A DNA stretch of 64,000 bases from Streptomyces sp. NBC_00659 (GTDB lineage Bacteria; Actinomycetota; Actinomycetes; Streptomycetales; Streptomycetaceae), in NCBI RefSeq assembly GCF_036226925.1, contig NZ_CP109031.1, forward strand, positions 310,001 to 374,000, in the 5' to 3' direction. Positions 8,788-17,035 of this stretch are shown here, one piece after another. Within the stretch, counting starts at the first letter, position 1. Each line of letters begins with the position of its first letter. A program made the position numbers and the translations under genes. Below the pieces are notes generated by a model. The model saw only the letters and a program-made list of their open reading frames with translations. It did no database searches and was not told the DNA's origin.

Positions 8788-9706
8788 TTGGTCAATCGAC
8801 AGGTCCTGACGCATCGGCTGTCCACCGGGGTCTCTCGGCGCCATCTGGCTTGTCTGGTAGAGGAGTTGGCCGGGCTCTGGCAGGCCTGGATCGAGGGCTG
8901 CCGTCATGCTGCGCGAGGTGGGAGCAGGAAGCGGGCTGCTGGAGCCGGTGCTCGCTACCGCCTGGTGTTCGTCGACCGGTTGACGGCCGCACTCATTCAT
9001 CTGCGGCACGATCTGCCGCACTCGGTGCTGGGACTGCTGTTCGGCGTTGACCGCTCCACCATCACTCGCGCGACCGGAGAGATACGCACGCTCCTGGCTG
9101 AGCGCGGATGCGCGGTTCCCGATCGCCCTGGCCTGCGCCTTCGCACGCTGACTGACGTTTTCGCCCATGCCCAGGCCAAGGTCATTAGCTGCGGCTGGAT
9201 GCCGCCGAGATCCAGGTCCGCCGGCCGCCGGCCGGCCGTGGTGGGCGGCGAGCGTTCGTCTCCGGCAAGAAGAAGCGGAACACGATGAAGGCCACCGTCA
9301 TCGCCGACCACCAGGGTCGTACCTTACGGGTCGATGCCCCGTGGCCTGGACGGAGGCACGACGCGACCGCCACACGCAACGAAGGCATCGGGATCCGCTT
9401 CCAGCACTATCCCGATGTCGAGGTCCTTCTCGACGACGGCTACCTCGGTCTTCGCCGTAATCACCCCGGGCAGGCGGCGACCCCGCCGCGGAAGGGAAAC
9501 TGGATCAGCCCGCCCTAGGTCCATGAAGCCCGCCGCCGAGCCCGCCACCGGCACTCCTCGAAACGCATCACCGTCGAACACGCCCTCGCCGACCACAAAC
9601 GCTGGAAACAACTGGCGCGCTGGACCCACCGACGCGAGACCCTGCCTGCCGCCTACCGGGCCATCGCCAACCTCGCCTCCTTCGAAGTCGATGCAAGCCA
9701 GGCCGA
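8788..9706 (+). pseudogene. IS5-group transposase (DDE_Tnp_4), frameshift and stop
   Basis: The N-terminal half reads ARYRLVFVDRLTAALIHLRH and LLFGVDRSTITRATGEIRTL, the helix-turn-helix region of DDE_Tnp_4 transposases. Near 9190 the frame shifts to RRAFVSGKKKRNTMKATVIA, continuing through the catalytic core (PWPGRRHDATATRNEG, YPDVEVLLDDGYLGL). An in-frame TAG at 9516-9518 interrupts it before the final conserved part (SSKRITVEHALADHKRWKQL). With one frameshift and one nonsense codon it cannot make an intact transposase. I could not fix the terminal inverted repeats. Confidence 0.82.
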
Positions 9707-9975
9707 TGCCCCGTCCCTCCCGGCCCAGCAGGCGCAGCGGTTCGGTGAGGTTCGCCCAGTGCGCGACGGAAAAGCCGCGCTTGCGCACGGCTCGCCCATG
9801 GTCATAGCAGCACATGAGGTGGGTAAAGGCATCGCAAAAAGCGCCTGCCATCAGGCCGGACAGACCGGACAAGATCCAACACATCACCACGATCCAGCCA
9901 ATTGGCCGATGTTAGTTTTCATACCGCTCTGACTGACCATCAGAGTCGTACAACAGAAAACAAACGGGAGAAAAA

Positions 9976-10386
9976 ATGCGCAAGTTGGCAGTAGGCGCCC
10001 TCGCGGCCGGCCTCTTCGCCATGGGGGCAGGCACAGCGTTCGCCGCCTCGTGGCACGACATTCCGACACTGTCGACCGGCGGTGCGAAGTTCCACCACGG
10101 CGAGTACGCGTGGCACCCCGCAGGCGAGGACCACGGCGCCTTCGAGTGGAAGGGCCAGCTCCAGGACGCCGACCACGGTGACGATCACAACGTGTACGTG
10201 CAGGTGAAGGTCGAGGGCTACGACTGGAGCCGCTACAACGGCAAGCAGGGGCAGACCGTTCCGCTGAACTACTCCAACTGGGCGCCCTCGCAGCGCTACA
10301 CCGACGACGCGTACATACGCGTCTGCCGTGACAAGGGTTCGTTCAACCCGGACAACTGCTCGCCTACCAAGCACTACCAGCGGTAA
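9976..10386 (+). CDS. secreted 136-residue protein upstream of an ABC/FtsX exporter
   Basis: A classical signal peptide (MRKLAVGALAAGLFAMGAGT, cleavage near AFA-AS) precedes a mature domain of about 112 residues rich in aromatic, His and Asp residues (WHDIPTLSTGGAKFHHGEYA; VYVQVKVEGYDWSRYNG) with two cysteines (CRDKG and NCSP) near the end that could pair. GGGAGA precedes ATG 9976. A perfect 12-bp terminator follows, then an ABC ATPase and FtsX-like permease on the same strand. This order resembles lactococcin-972-type bacteriocin loci, but I cannot see that family's core motifs, so I leave the function open. Confidence 0.85.
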   Translation: MRKLAVGALAAGLFAMGAGTAFAASWHDIPTLSTGGAKFHHGEYAWHPAGEDHGAFEWKGQLQDADHGDDHNVYVQVKVEGYDWSRYNGKQGQTVPLNYSNWAPSQRYTDDAYIRVCRDKGSFNPDNCSPTKHYQR

Positions 10387-10406
10387 GCAAAACCACACCG
10401 CCAAGT

Positions 10407-10437
10407 ACCGGGCCCAGGCTGACCTCCTGGGCCCGGT
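10407..10437 (+). terminator. intrinsic terminator between secreted protein and ABC genes
   Basis: ACCGGGCCCAGG (10407-10418) and CCTGGGCCCGGT (10426-10437) form a perfect 12-bp stem with a 7-base loop, followed by CGCTTCTTT. It would let the secreted protein be made in excess over the downstream transporter by partial read-through. Confidence 0.8.
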
Positions 10438-10444
10438 CGCTTCT

Positions 10445-11137
10445 TTGGGGGAAGCCATCAGTACGTCAGAAGTCCTTTCCGCCAAGGGTGTCGACCTTTC
10501 CTACGGCAAGCACCTGGCTGTCAGCGACGCCCACATCTCGATCTCCCGGGGGGAGGTCACCGCCATCACCGGACAGAGCGGTTCGGGGAAGTCATCGCTG
10601 CTGTACTGCCTCGCGGGAGTGCTGCCTCCCGCGCGCGGGCAGGTCCGGTTCGAAGGGGAGTCGCTCGGCGATCTCACCGACGACGAGATCAGTACGCTGC
10701 GCCGTGAACGCTTCGGTTTCGTCTTCCAGTACGGCGAACTGCTCCCCGAGCTGACCATCGAGGAGAACACCGCCCTGCCACTACGCCTGGCCGGGCAGCG
10801 CAAGCGTCCCGCGCTCGCGGCCGCCGGTGAAGTCCTCGCCCGGCTCGGACTCGGCGAGCTGCGCGAGCGCCGCCCGTCGCAGGTGTCGGGTGGTCAGTGC
10901 CAACGCGTCGCCGTCGCACGGGCCCTGGTCCACCGCCCGGCCGTCGTGTTCGCCGACGAGCCGACCGGGTCCCTGGACAGCGCCAACGCATCCGCCGTAC
11001 TGAAGGAGTTCCTCGGCCTGGCGCGCTCACAGGGCACGGCCGTCATCCTGGTCACCCACGACCCCGCCGTCGCCGCGCAGGCCGACACCCACTACACGAT
11101 GTCCGACGGAATCCTCACCCATCGGGGGGCGGCGTGA
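10445..11137 (+). CDS. ABC transporter ATP-binding protein (LolD/MacB type)
   Basis: Walker A is TGQSGSGKSS, the signature motif VSGGQCQRVAVARAL, and Walker B VVFADEPTGSLDS, with the H-loop VTHD: a complete nucleotide-binding domain of the LolD/FtsE class that pairs with FtsX-like permeases. The start is uncertain. No ATG or GTG lies between the terminator and the domain; TTG 10445 is possible, while the best ribosome site (GGGGGAAG, 10447-10454) would serve an ATC at 10457. The last bases overlap the permease start (GTGA), so the two are translationally coupled. Confidence 0.93.
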   Translation: MGEAISTSEVLSAKGVDLSYGKHLAVSDAHISISRGEVTAITGQSGSGKSSLLYCLAGVLPPARGQVRFEGESLGDLTDDEISTLRRERFGFVFQYGELLPELTIEENTALPLRLAGQRKRPALAAAGEVLARLGLGELRERRPSQVSGGQCQRVAVARALVHRPAVVFADEPTGSLDSANASAVLKEFLGLARSQGTAVILVTHDPAVAAQADTHYTMSDGILTHRGAA

Positions 11138-13413
11138 GGGAGTTCCAGCTCGGTCTGCGCCTGCTGTTCGGCTCCGGTCGCGGCAACCGCATACGTTTCT
11201 TCCTCATGGCGGCCGGCGGCTCCCTCGGGGTCTGCTGCCTCGCTCTCGTCCTCACCGTCCCGCAGATCCTCGACGCACACGACGGCCGGGCCGCCGCACG
11301 ACAACCGCAGACCACGTCCGCGCGGCCCGCGGGTTCCACCCTGCTGCTCCAGCGCACCGACCCCTACGGTTCGAAGGCCTTCACCCGGGTGTTCGTCGCC
11401 AAGGGGATCAAGAACGCCGACAACGCCCCGCCCGGGCTGAAGGAACTCCCGGCCCCGGGCGAGGTGTTCGTCTCTCCTCGCGTACACGACCTGCTGCGTG
11501 ACCGACCCGCCGTCAGGGGACTCCTGCCAGGTCACGAGAAGGGTCTGATCGGCGCGACCGGACTCGCCCACCCCGACGAGCTGTTCGCCTACATCGGCAC
11601 GACACGCGGCAAGATCGCCGGCGAGGGCCGCGCCTTGAAGGGATGGGGATACAGCTACACGCCCTTCCCTGCCGTCGAACCCTCGACCCTGACGTACATC
11701 CGTTTCGCCCTGGGCTCACTGGTCCTGCTCCCCCTCGGCATCTTCCTCTCCGTCTGTGCCCGGCTCTCCGCCGCCAGCCGGAACCGCCGCCTCGCCTCCT
11801 TGCGTCTGTTGGGCCTGAGCACCAAGGGAACCCAGCGGGTCAACGCCGCCGAAACCGTGATGGCGGCCTTGCTCGGCGCGGTTCTCGGCCTCAGCGAGTA
11901 CTGGGTCCTCAACCAGGTGATGACCCGGACCGGACTTCCCAGTCTGAGGTGGTACCCGGCCGATGGCGAGCTGTCCGCGACGACCGTCGCCGTCTGCCTG
12001 ATCGGCTCCCCGCTCCTCGCCTGGTTCGTCGGCCGGGCCAGCGCACGCGATGCCGCCGCCAATCCACTGGCGGTACGCCGCACCGCCGCCCCCAAGCGCC
12101 CCGCCAAGTGGGGCGCCCTGCTCCTGGTGACCGGCCTCGGCATCGTCGTCGGCTACTGCGCCACCGGCTTCACCGACCACCCCGCCAACAGCCTCGGACC
12201 GAACGCGCTCCTGATGCCGGCGGGCATTCTGCTGACAGGCCTGGGGCTGGTACTGACGCTGCCCCTGATCTCCTACTCCCTTGCCCTCCGACTGGCGCGG
12301 ACCACCCAGTCCCTCACCCTGAACCTGGCGATGCGCCGCAACGAGGTCGAGCCGGGCAGCACCATGCGAGTCGTCACCGGCCTCGTGCTCCTCGTCTTCT
12401 CCGCCTCCCTGGCCCAGGGCGTCCTGATCCAGCTGGAGCAGGTCACCCGGCCGTCCTCTCCCGTGCAGGACTACTCCATCCCTCTGTCATCGCTCACGGC
12501 TCGGCAACAGCACGATCTCGCCGCCCTGCCGGGGGTACGCGCGCACGCTGTGACGATGGAGTCCTGGACCGACCCCAACGGTTCCGCCGACCAGCCCTGG
12601 GCCAGCGCCGTCGTCGCCACCTGCGGCCAACTGTCCAAGCTGGTAAGGCACTCCGACGGATGCGTCGACGGCAAGGTGATGCGGCTCAGTGACCCGAACG
12701 CGGGCACCGGCCAGGGGGCGCGCCCTGGTGACACTCTCCCCTTCCGCAATCCGAAGGGCGGTCCCGGCAAGACCCTGAACATCGAACTTCCGCACGACAC
12801 CATCGCCTACAGCGCCTACGACCCGTCGGCGGTACACGGAGCGGACGTACTCGTCCCGCCGTCGGCGCTGTCCGCCACGGCCCGCCCGGAGGGAGCGCGG
12901 TACGTCCTCACCAGCAGCTCCGACCACGACGAGGTCCGCAGGGTCCTCGACGGTATCGCCGCTGTCGCCCCGACCATCGAAGTCGAACCCATAGGCGTGA
13001 ACATCGAGGGCCTCCAGCAGATCGCCGTCCTCGAGACCCTGCTCGCCGTCGGCATGATCATGGGTCTGGTCATCGGGACTGCGGCCTTCGTCGTCTCGGC
13101 GACCGACCGGGCGGTGGAGCGACGCGCACAGGTCACCGCCATCACACTGATCGGAGCACGGGCCCGGACGATGCGAGCCGTGCAGTGCGTACAGGTCGTG
13201 CTCCCCCTGAGCATCGGGCTCGCACTGGCGCTCGTGACGGGCAAGTTCGCCGAGTCCTGCTACCTCGTCACCGGGGGAAGCGAGATCTACTGGGACTTCG
13301 CCGGCGTCCCGATGCTCGCGCTCGCGGCAGCGGGTGTTGCGGCCGTTTCCGCCGTCGGCACACTCCCGCTCGTGGGACGGCGCATCGACCCGGAACTGAT
13401 CCGGCGCGACTGA
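11134..13413 (+). CDS. FtsX-like ABC transporter permease, 759 residues
   Basis: GTG 11134 overlaps the ATPase stop. The protein has an N-terminal membrane anchor (about residues 22-42), a first extracellular region, and FtsX-type helix blocks around residues 190-340 and 385-460. A second large extracellular region follows and a final FtsX block at about 635-750 (AVGMIMGLVIGTAAFVVSAT; ITLIGARARTMR). This is the duplicated MacB/FtsX-like architecture used by mechanotransmission exporters rather than importers. With the ATPase it forms a complete transporter. The secreted protein just upstream is the natural candidate cargo or partner (inference). Confidence 0.92.
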   Translation: MREFQLGLRLLFGSGRGNRIRFFLMAAGGSLGVCCLALVLTVPQILDAHDGRAAARQPQTTSARPAGSTLLLQRTDPYGSKAFTRVFVAKGIKNADNAPPGLKELPAPGEVFVSPRVHDLLRDRPAVRGLLPGHEKGLIGATGLAHPDELFAYIGTTRGKIAGEGRALKGWGYSYTPFPAVEPSTLTYIRFALGSLVLLPLGIFLSVCARLSAASRNRRLASLRLLGLSTKGTQRVNAAETVMAALLGAVLGLSEYWVLNQVMTRTGLPSLRWYPADGELSATTVAVCLIGSPLLAWFVGRASARDAAANPLAVRRTAAPKRPAKWGALLLVTGLGIVVGYCATGFTDHPANSLGPNALLMPAGILLTGLGLVLTLPLISYSLALRLARTTQSLTLNLAMRRNEVEPGSTMRVVTGLVLLVFSASLAQGVLIQLEQVTRPSSPVQDYSIPLSSLTARQQHDLAALPGVRAHAVTMESWTDPNGSADQPWASAVVATCGQLSKLVRHSDGCVDGKVMRLSDPNAGTGQGARPGDTLPFRNPKGGPGKTLNIELPHDTIAYSAYDPSAVHGADVLVPPSALSATARPEGARYVLTSSSDHDEVRRVLDGIAAVAPTIEVEPIGVNIEGLQQIAVLETLLAVGMIMGLVIGTAAFVVSATDRAVERRAQVTAITLIGARARTMRAVQCVQVVLPLSIGLALALVTGKFAESCYLVTGGSEIYWDFAGVPMLALAAAGVAAVSAVGTLPLVGRRIDPELIRRD

Positions 13414-13440
13414 CCACAGCGCTTGACCGCTCATGGTCCG

Positions 13441-13478
13441 TCGGCTCGGCCCGCTCCGCATCGAGCGGGCCGAGCCGA
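13441..13478 (+). terminator. intrinsic terminator after the FtsX permease gene
   Basis: TCGGCTCGGCCCGCTC (13441-13456) and GAGCGGGCCGAGCCGA (13463-13478) form a perfect 16-bp stem with a 6-base loop, 28 bases after the permease stop. No clear U-tract follows, as is usual in Streptomyces. Confidence 0.8.
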
Positions 13479-14080
13479 GTCATCCCGGACCGTCAACGCC
13501 GCTCGCGAGGACGTCAGGCCCCCAACCCGAAGGCCGGACAGCAGACCGGACCAGCCCAACCCCCGAACATCACCGCTCCGTCACAGCACGGCGTGCCGCC
13601 GGGGAAACGGGCGTGCCGTACAGCGGGCATGGACACCGTGACGGCCGTCATCGCCCGAAGGAGGAGGACGGCGGCGGCGTAGAGCGGGGCGGATGTCGTA
13701 CGTGGTGGCCGGCCAGCCGCCGAGGAAGGCTCCGATGGCTGTACGAGGCCTCATCGGCTCGCCTCACGCCGCATCCGCTCCCCCGGAGAAGCCGCTGCGT
13801 CAATGGAGCCTGGCTCCAGCCCAGGACAACTGGGGCCCAGCGTCCACTTCAACTGCGCCCGCCCTGGACGCCTGACGCTGCCCGGTCCCGGTATCCGGGC
13901 TTACGCAGGTGAACCGCTGCTCCGGAGCGGGCGAACGACGGTTCCGCAGTACGCGACGAGGCCGCCTGCCCATCTCCGTCTCGGTCCCGGACTGCCCTGC
14001 TCGGCACAGGAGGAGAGTCTGCCCGGGTCGGAGTGACAGGGGGTTTCCGGCCTGTGCATGAGTGCGGAGGCCGGGGACCG
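13479..14080. other. intergenic stretch without recognisable gene
   Basis: About 600 bases. Open frames exist on the plus strand (for instance 13433-13912) but their composition, Arg/Pro/Ser-rich with no family-like motif, is that of non-coding high-G+C DNA. Confidence 0.5.
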
Positions 14081-14173
14081 CTAGGGTCTGCCGTTTGGAT
14101 CAGGTGGCGTCGAGGCGCGGTGCGTTGTCGGCTGCCCCGCGTCCCGCCGCATGATCCAAACGACAGGCCCTAG
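14081..14173. repeat. MITE-like element, 93 bp, with 22-bp terminal inverted repeats
   Basis: CTAGGGTCTGCCGTTTGGAT (then CA) at 14081-14102 is the inverse of TGATCCAAACGACAGGCCCT (then AG) at 14152-14173, with two mismatches. The ends read CTAG on both sides, which may be a target duplication or part of the repeat. There is no coding capacity. Similar short elements with GTCGTTTGGATCA-type ends are, to my knowledge, scattered in Streptomyces genomes, but I cannot check copy number here. Its right end supplies the stop codon of the neighbouring lipoprotein gene. Confidence 0.75.
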
Positions 14174-14697
14174 TTCCCGGACGGGGTGCCGGAGGTGCGG
14201 GAGCCGGAGTGGCCCGGCTTCGATGGGGCCCATGTGGGTTTGGCCCTTGCCTCGGCCGGGTCGGGTTCGGCCAGGGTGAGTCCCCAGGTGTCGTCGTCTC
14301 CTATGCGGGCCTCGATCTCCTTGACCTGGCCGCTCTTGGCGAAGTAAAGGACCACGACCTGCCGTACGGAGCCCTCGTCGTAGAAGTCCGCTGTCACGTC
14401 TGCCTTGGCGGCGGCGCCGAAGGCCTTGACCCAGTTGCGGGCCGTCGCGTCGGCGTGCGTGTCGTCGACGGCGAGCGCGGCCAGTGCGTCGGCGTCACCG
14501 TCGGCGAGCCGCCACACGGCCTTCTGCACCGTCTCGAGACTTCCCGTGGAGGGGTAGCCGACGACCCGCAGTGGCCGGTGATTGCTGTAGTCCGTCTGGT
14601 ACGTCAGGGACTCGCCGTGCGACGTGCAGCCCGTCAGAAGTCCGCCCGTGACGGCGGCGGCCAGTGCGAAGCGGGCGAGTCTTGTCTTGCGTGTCAT
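14170..14697 (-). CDS. lipoprotein of unknown function
   Basis: ATG 14697 opens a 175-residue protein with a lipobox (VTGGLLTGC, Cys about residue 24) and a single soluble domain; motifs such as VRQVVVLYFAKSGQVKEIEA suggest a small alpha+beta fold. The gene begins two bases after the stop of the preceding gene, so it belongs to the operon 15799-14170. Its TAG stop lies inside the terminal repeat of the MITE-like element, so the original C-terminus may have been longer. Family not recognised. Confidence 0.8.
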   Translation of the reverse strand: MTRKTRLARFALAAAVTGGLLTGCTSHGESLTYQTDYSNHRPLRVVGYPSTGSLETVQKAVWRLADGDADALAALAVDDTHADATARNWVKAFGAAAKADVTADFYDEGSVRQVVVLYFAKSGQVKEIEARIGDDDTWGLTLAEPDPAEARAKPTWAPSKPGHSGSRTSGTPSGN

Positions 14698-14699
14698 GG

Positions 14700-15002
14700 T
14701 CAGAACCTCGTGTTCGGGCGGAAGATGATGACCCGCTCGATGTAGTCGGGCTTGCCGCGGTACCGCAGGATGGCAGCCGCGAGGCTGGTCCTGTCCGTAC
14801 CGCCGTGCTGGATCAGCTGGTGCCTGTGCCGCTTGCGCTCGAACCACCATGCGCGGTCGCCCTTGCGCCCGCCGTAGCGGGTCTTTGTGGCGAGGGCGAT
14901 CGCACATGGAGGCCCGCCGGCGCCGAGCACGGAGGTCTCCTTCCCGACCGATTCTGCATGATCAGCCCAGATTGATCGCCTGGGCGGCCGAGTCCCGGCC
15001 AT
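14700..15002 (-). CDS. conserved small basic protein of unknown function
   Basis: The reading frame starts with an ATG sharing one base with the stop of the upstream gene (TGATG at 15004-15000) and ends just before the lipoprotein start, so it is translationally coupled on both sides. The first 35 residues are low-complexity. The rest (KTRYGGRKGDRAWWFERKRH ... LRYRGKPDYIERVIIFRPNT) is aromatic and basic and looks like a real domain. No catalytic motif recognised. Either a true 100-residue gene or an N-terminally eroded one. Confidence 0.55.
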   Translation of the reverse strand: MAGTRPPRRSIWADHAESVGKETSVLGAGGPPCAIALATKTRYGGRKGDRAWWFERKRHRHQLIQHGGTDRTSLAAAILRYRGKPDYIERVIIFRPNTRF

Positions 15003-15799
15003 CAGGCCTGGGCCGGGGCGCTCCCGCTGGGTGAGTCCTCGACGTGTGTGGCCCGGGCTCGCCGGAGCGCTCGCCTCAGCCCCGCCAGCGCGGTGGCGGT
15101 TCCGGCTCCGACGGGAGCAAGCGGCCAGTACGCGATGGTGTTCCCGAAAGCCGCGCACCCCATGAGCACGAAGCTCGCCGCCATCCCTACGAGGAACCCG
15201 AACAACCAGGATGGGGCCCGCTCCCGCCGCTCCAGCCGTACCCCGCCGTCGCGGCCGGCCAAGTATGCGGCGGCGGCCAGGGCGAGGGCGATCAGATAAC
15301 CCAAGACCAGCGGGTAGAGCATGAACAGTGCCATGTCCCACCCCCCGGGGTGCCAGCCGAGCCACACGTCACGCCCGTCGATCTCCACGACCCGCCCGTG
15401 CCACAGGCCCGCCTGGACCCGCTGCCCCTCCAGGAGGCCGTTCGCGGAATCGTCCGGGACGCCGTTCACCGTCTTCGCCTCGTCGCCGATGCGCAGTTCG
15501 ATCGTGTGCTTGGTGGTGACGTTCCAGTCGCCGCTGCCGCCGTCCTGGCCTCCGCCGTCTCTCCCACTCGTCGTGTGGGACGTCAGCTTCGTAATGGTGG
15601 CCCCGGCCGTGTGCAGCGTTCCGTTCGACTGTGCGTGCGCGACGCCCGTCTCCTCGTAGGTGCGCATGGCGAGCAGCAGGATCAGGGCAGCCATGAGCAG
15701 GCGGAACACCCAGCGCAGTACATGGCCTCGCGCTGTCCTGGGCCGCCTCGTGCCCGGTCTCGTCCGCGACGTCGTGTCCCCGGTCTGCTCCTGCGTCAT
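15002..15799 (-). CDS. membrane protein with extracytoplasmic loop, DUF3592-like layout
   Basis: Starting at ATG 15799 (GGGGG just upstream), this 265-residue protein has a first membrane helix near residues 30-45 and a polar segment of about 110 residues with a possible metal- or ligand-facing region (ELRIGDEAKTVNGVPDDSAN; VEIDGRDVWLGWHPGGW). Two to three more helices follow from 154 to 245. The arrangement resembles DUF3592-type proteins, but I am not certain. It leads the three-gene operon 15799-14170, whose members are small membrane or membrane-anchored proteins. Confidence 0.8.
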   Translation of the reverse strand: MTQEQTGDTTSRTRPGTRRPRTARGHVLRWVFRLLMAALILLLAMRTYEETGVAHAQSNGTLHTAGATITKLTSHTTSGRDGGGQDGGSGDWNVTTKHTIELRIGDEAKTVNGVPDDSANGLLEGQRVQAGLWHGRVVEIDGRDVWLGWHPGGWDMALFMLYPLVLGYLIALALAAAAYLAGRDGGVRLERRERAPSWLFGFLVGMAASFVLMGCAAFGNTIAYWPLAPVGAGTATALAGLRRALRRARATHVEDSPSGSAPAQA

Positions 15800-16376
15800 C
15801 GGGCCCCCTCGCCTTCCGGTCGGGAACAGACGAAAGCCGTCCCACCGGATCACACGCCGCACAGCTGACCATGGTTGCGGTCGACCACCCGGCCGTGACC
15901 GTGTCACCGGATGGCAGAGGTCCCAGGCCGTCGACCCGGTGGGTGAGGGGTTCGGGGCCGACCGGTCCCCGTCGCACTGTGCGGGATCCTGCGACGGGAG
16001 CAGCCGGTACGCGCCGATCGGCTCCGTCCCGAACCGCACATCCGTCTCCCGGCAGTTGCCAAATCCCGTGTCATCCAAGGCAGTTCCCCGCCGAACTGTC
16101 CCGCGAGGCGCGGGCTGCCGACAGCGTCCTGGAGTGGGCCACCGGACGAGCCGTCGTGTTGCCTGCACCGCCACCGCACCACGATCACCCACCACCACGC
16201 CGTGAGCCGCGAACACCACCTCGCCTGCGACCTCCAGCGCCTCGAACCCTTTCGCGCCGACGATGCAGGCCGCCAAGGACAGCCGCGACCCGCACCGCAG
16301 CCTCCGGGAGGGAGCCCCAACCTCGACCTTGGGCGGCCGCCGTGCGGGCCCGACACCGCGAGCCCGACACCAATGA
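15800..16376. other. intergenic stretch, possibly decayed coding DNA
   Basis: No gene can be supported. A minus-strand stretch near 16130-16290 (ACIVGAKGFEALEVAGEVVF) is less Arg/Pro-rich than usual antisense noise and may be a relic, but no family is evident. The right end runs into palindromic operators for the ArsR cassette. Confidence 0.4.
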
Positions 16377-16436
16377 GCAACCTTCGGTTGCGATAGGCGC
16401 CGACGCCGCCTATCGTGATGTGCAACCAAAGGTTGC
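16377..16436 (+). promoter_or_regulatory. paired ArsR-type operators
   Basis: Two near-identical palindromes, GCAACCTTCGGTTGC (16377-16391) and GCAACCAAAGGTTGC (16422-16436), lie 45 bases apart and flank a third inverted repeat, CGATAGGCG/CGCCTATCG (16391-16415). They sit just upstream of the AHSA1-ArsR-AHSA1 cassette. The half-site matches the style of ArsR/SdpR operators, so autoregulation by the ArsR at 16660 is likely (inference). Confidence 0.65.
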
Positions 16437-16453
16437 GAAAGGTGGCTGCGGAC

Positions 16454-16663
16454 ATGGAGTACGGGAGCATCGAGCGCGAGTTGTACGTCGACGCCCCGCC
16501 CCAAGTGGTGTTCGACGTACTCACCGACCCCGAGCACATCAGGGACTGGTGGAGCGCGGAGGCCGCCGTGCTTGAGGCGCACTACAACGACCACCGGCAG
16601 GGCTGGGACTTCTGTCTGCCCCGCCTGGCTGCAACCGCCAAGCAGGCGGCGGGCGCGCGATGA
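16454..16663 (+). CDS. miniature SRPBCC/AHSA1 protein with in-frame internal deletion
   Basis: The first 37 residues (EYGSIERELYVDAPPQVVFD ... DPEHIRDWWSAEA) match the N-terminus of AHSA1-type START-like proteins and the last 34 (LEAHYNDHRQGWDFCLPRLA) match their C-terminus. The roughly 75-residue middle of the helix-grip fold is missing without loss of frame. ATG 16454 has AAAGGTGG upstream and the stop overlaps the ArsR start (ATGA), so it is still translated in the cassette. It probably cannot form the ligand cavity and may persist only as a coupling leader. Confidence 0.7.
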   Translation: MEYGSIERELYVDAPPQVVFDVLTDPEHIRDWWSAEAAVLEAHYNDHRQGWDFCLPRLAATAKQAAGAR

Positions 16664-17001
16664 ACACCGGCGTGGACGACGGTCTGTGGTCGGCGATCGG
16701 CGACCCGACCCGGCGCCGCATGATCGACCTGCTGGCCGAGGGGCAGGGCACCGCGACAACCTTCAGCGCCCGTCTGCCCGTCACCAGGCAGGCCGTGACC
16801 AAGCACCTGACCGTGCTCGACCGGGCCGGACTCGTCAGGTCCACGGCGGCCGGCCGGGAGCGGCGCTACCACGTCGACGAGGCACAACTGGGCCGCGCCG
16901 TGGCCCAGTTGCAGTCGGTGGGCGCACTGTGGGACGCCCGGCTGCAGCGCGTCAAGGACATCGCCGAGGCGATCCAACGAGCCAAGAACGCGAAGAAGTA
17001 A
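16660..17001 (+). CDS. ArsR/SdpR family transcriptional regulator
   Basis: 113 residues with a winged helix: LWSAIGDPTRRRMIDLLAEG, FSARLPVTRQAVTKHLTVLD and LVRSTAAGRERRYHVD as the wing. No metal-binding cysteines (no CxC), so it belongs to the non-metal SdpR-like branch that travels with AHSA1/SRPBCC genes. Its start overlaps the preceding mini-AHSA1 stop, and an AHSA1 gene follows 34 bases later. It probably binds the two palindromes at 16377-16436. Confidence 0.92.
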   Translation: MNTGVDDGLWSAIGDPTRRRMIDLLAEGQGTATTFSARLPVTRQAVTKHLTVLDRAGLVRSTAAGRERRYHVDEAQLGRAVAQLQSVGALWDARLQRVKDIAEAIQRAKNAKK

Positions 17002-17035
17002 CGAGCCGAGAACGCGAAGAAGCGAGGAGATCAAG

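Noticed and set aside
9976..10386. Classification of the secreted protein as a lactococcin-972-type bacteriocin
   Set aside because: Gene order fits, but I could not find the core motifs of that family in the mature sequence; kept as hypothesis only.
11643..12692. Long plus-strand frame inside the FtsX permease gene
   Set aside because: Out-of-frame shadow without domains; the permease frame has clear membrane segments.
13433..13912. 160-codon plus-strand frame after the FtsX terminator
   Set aside because: Starts in the terminator hairpin and has antisense-like composition; no family motif.
15871..16575. 235-codon plus-strand frame before the ArsR cassette
   Set aside because: Pro/Arg-rich, no motif, and it runs through the operators and the mini-AHSA1 gene in another frame.
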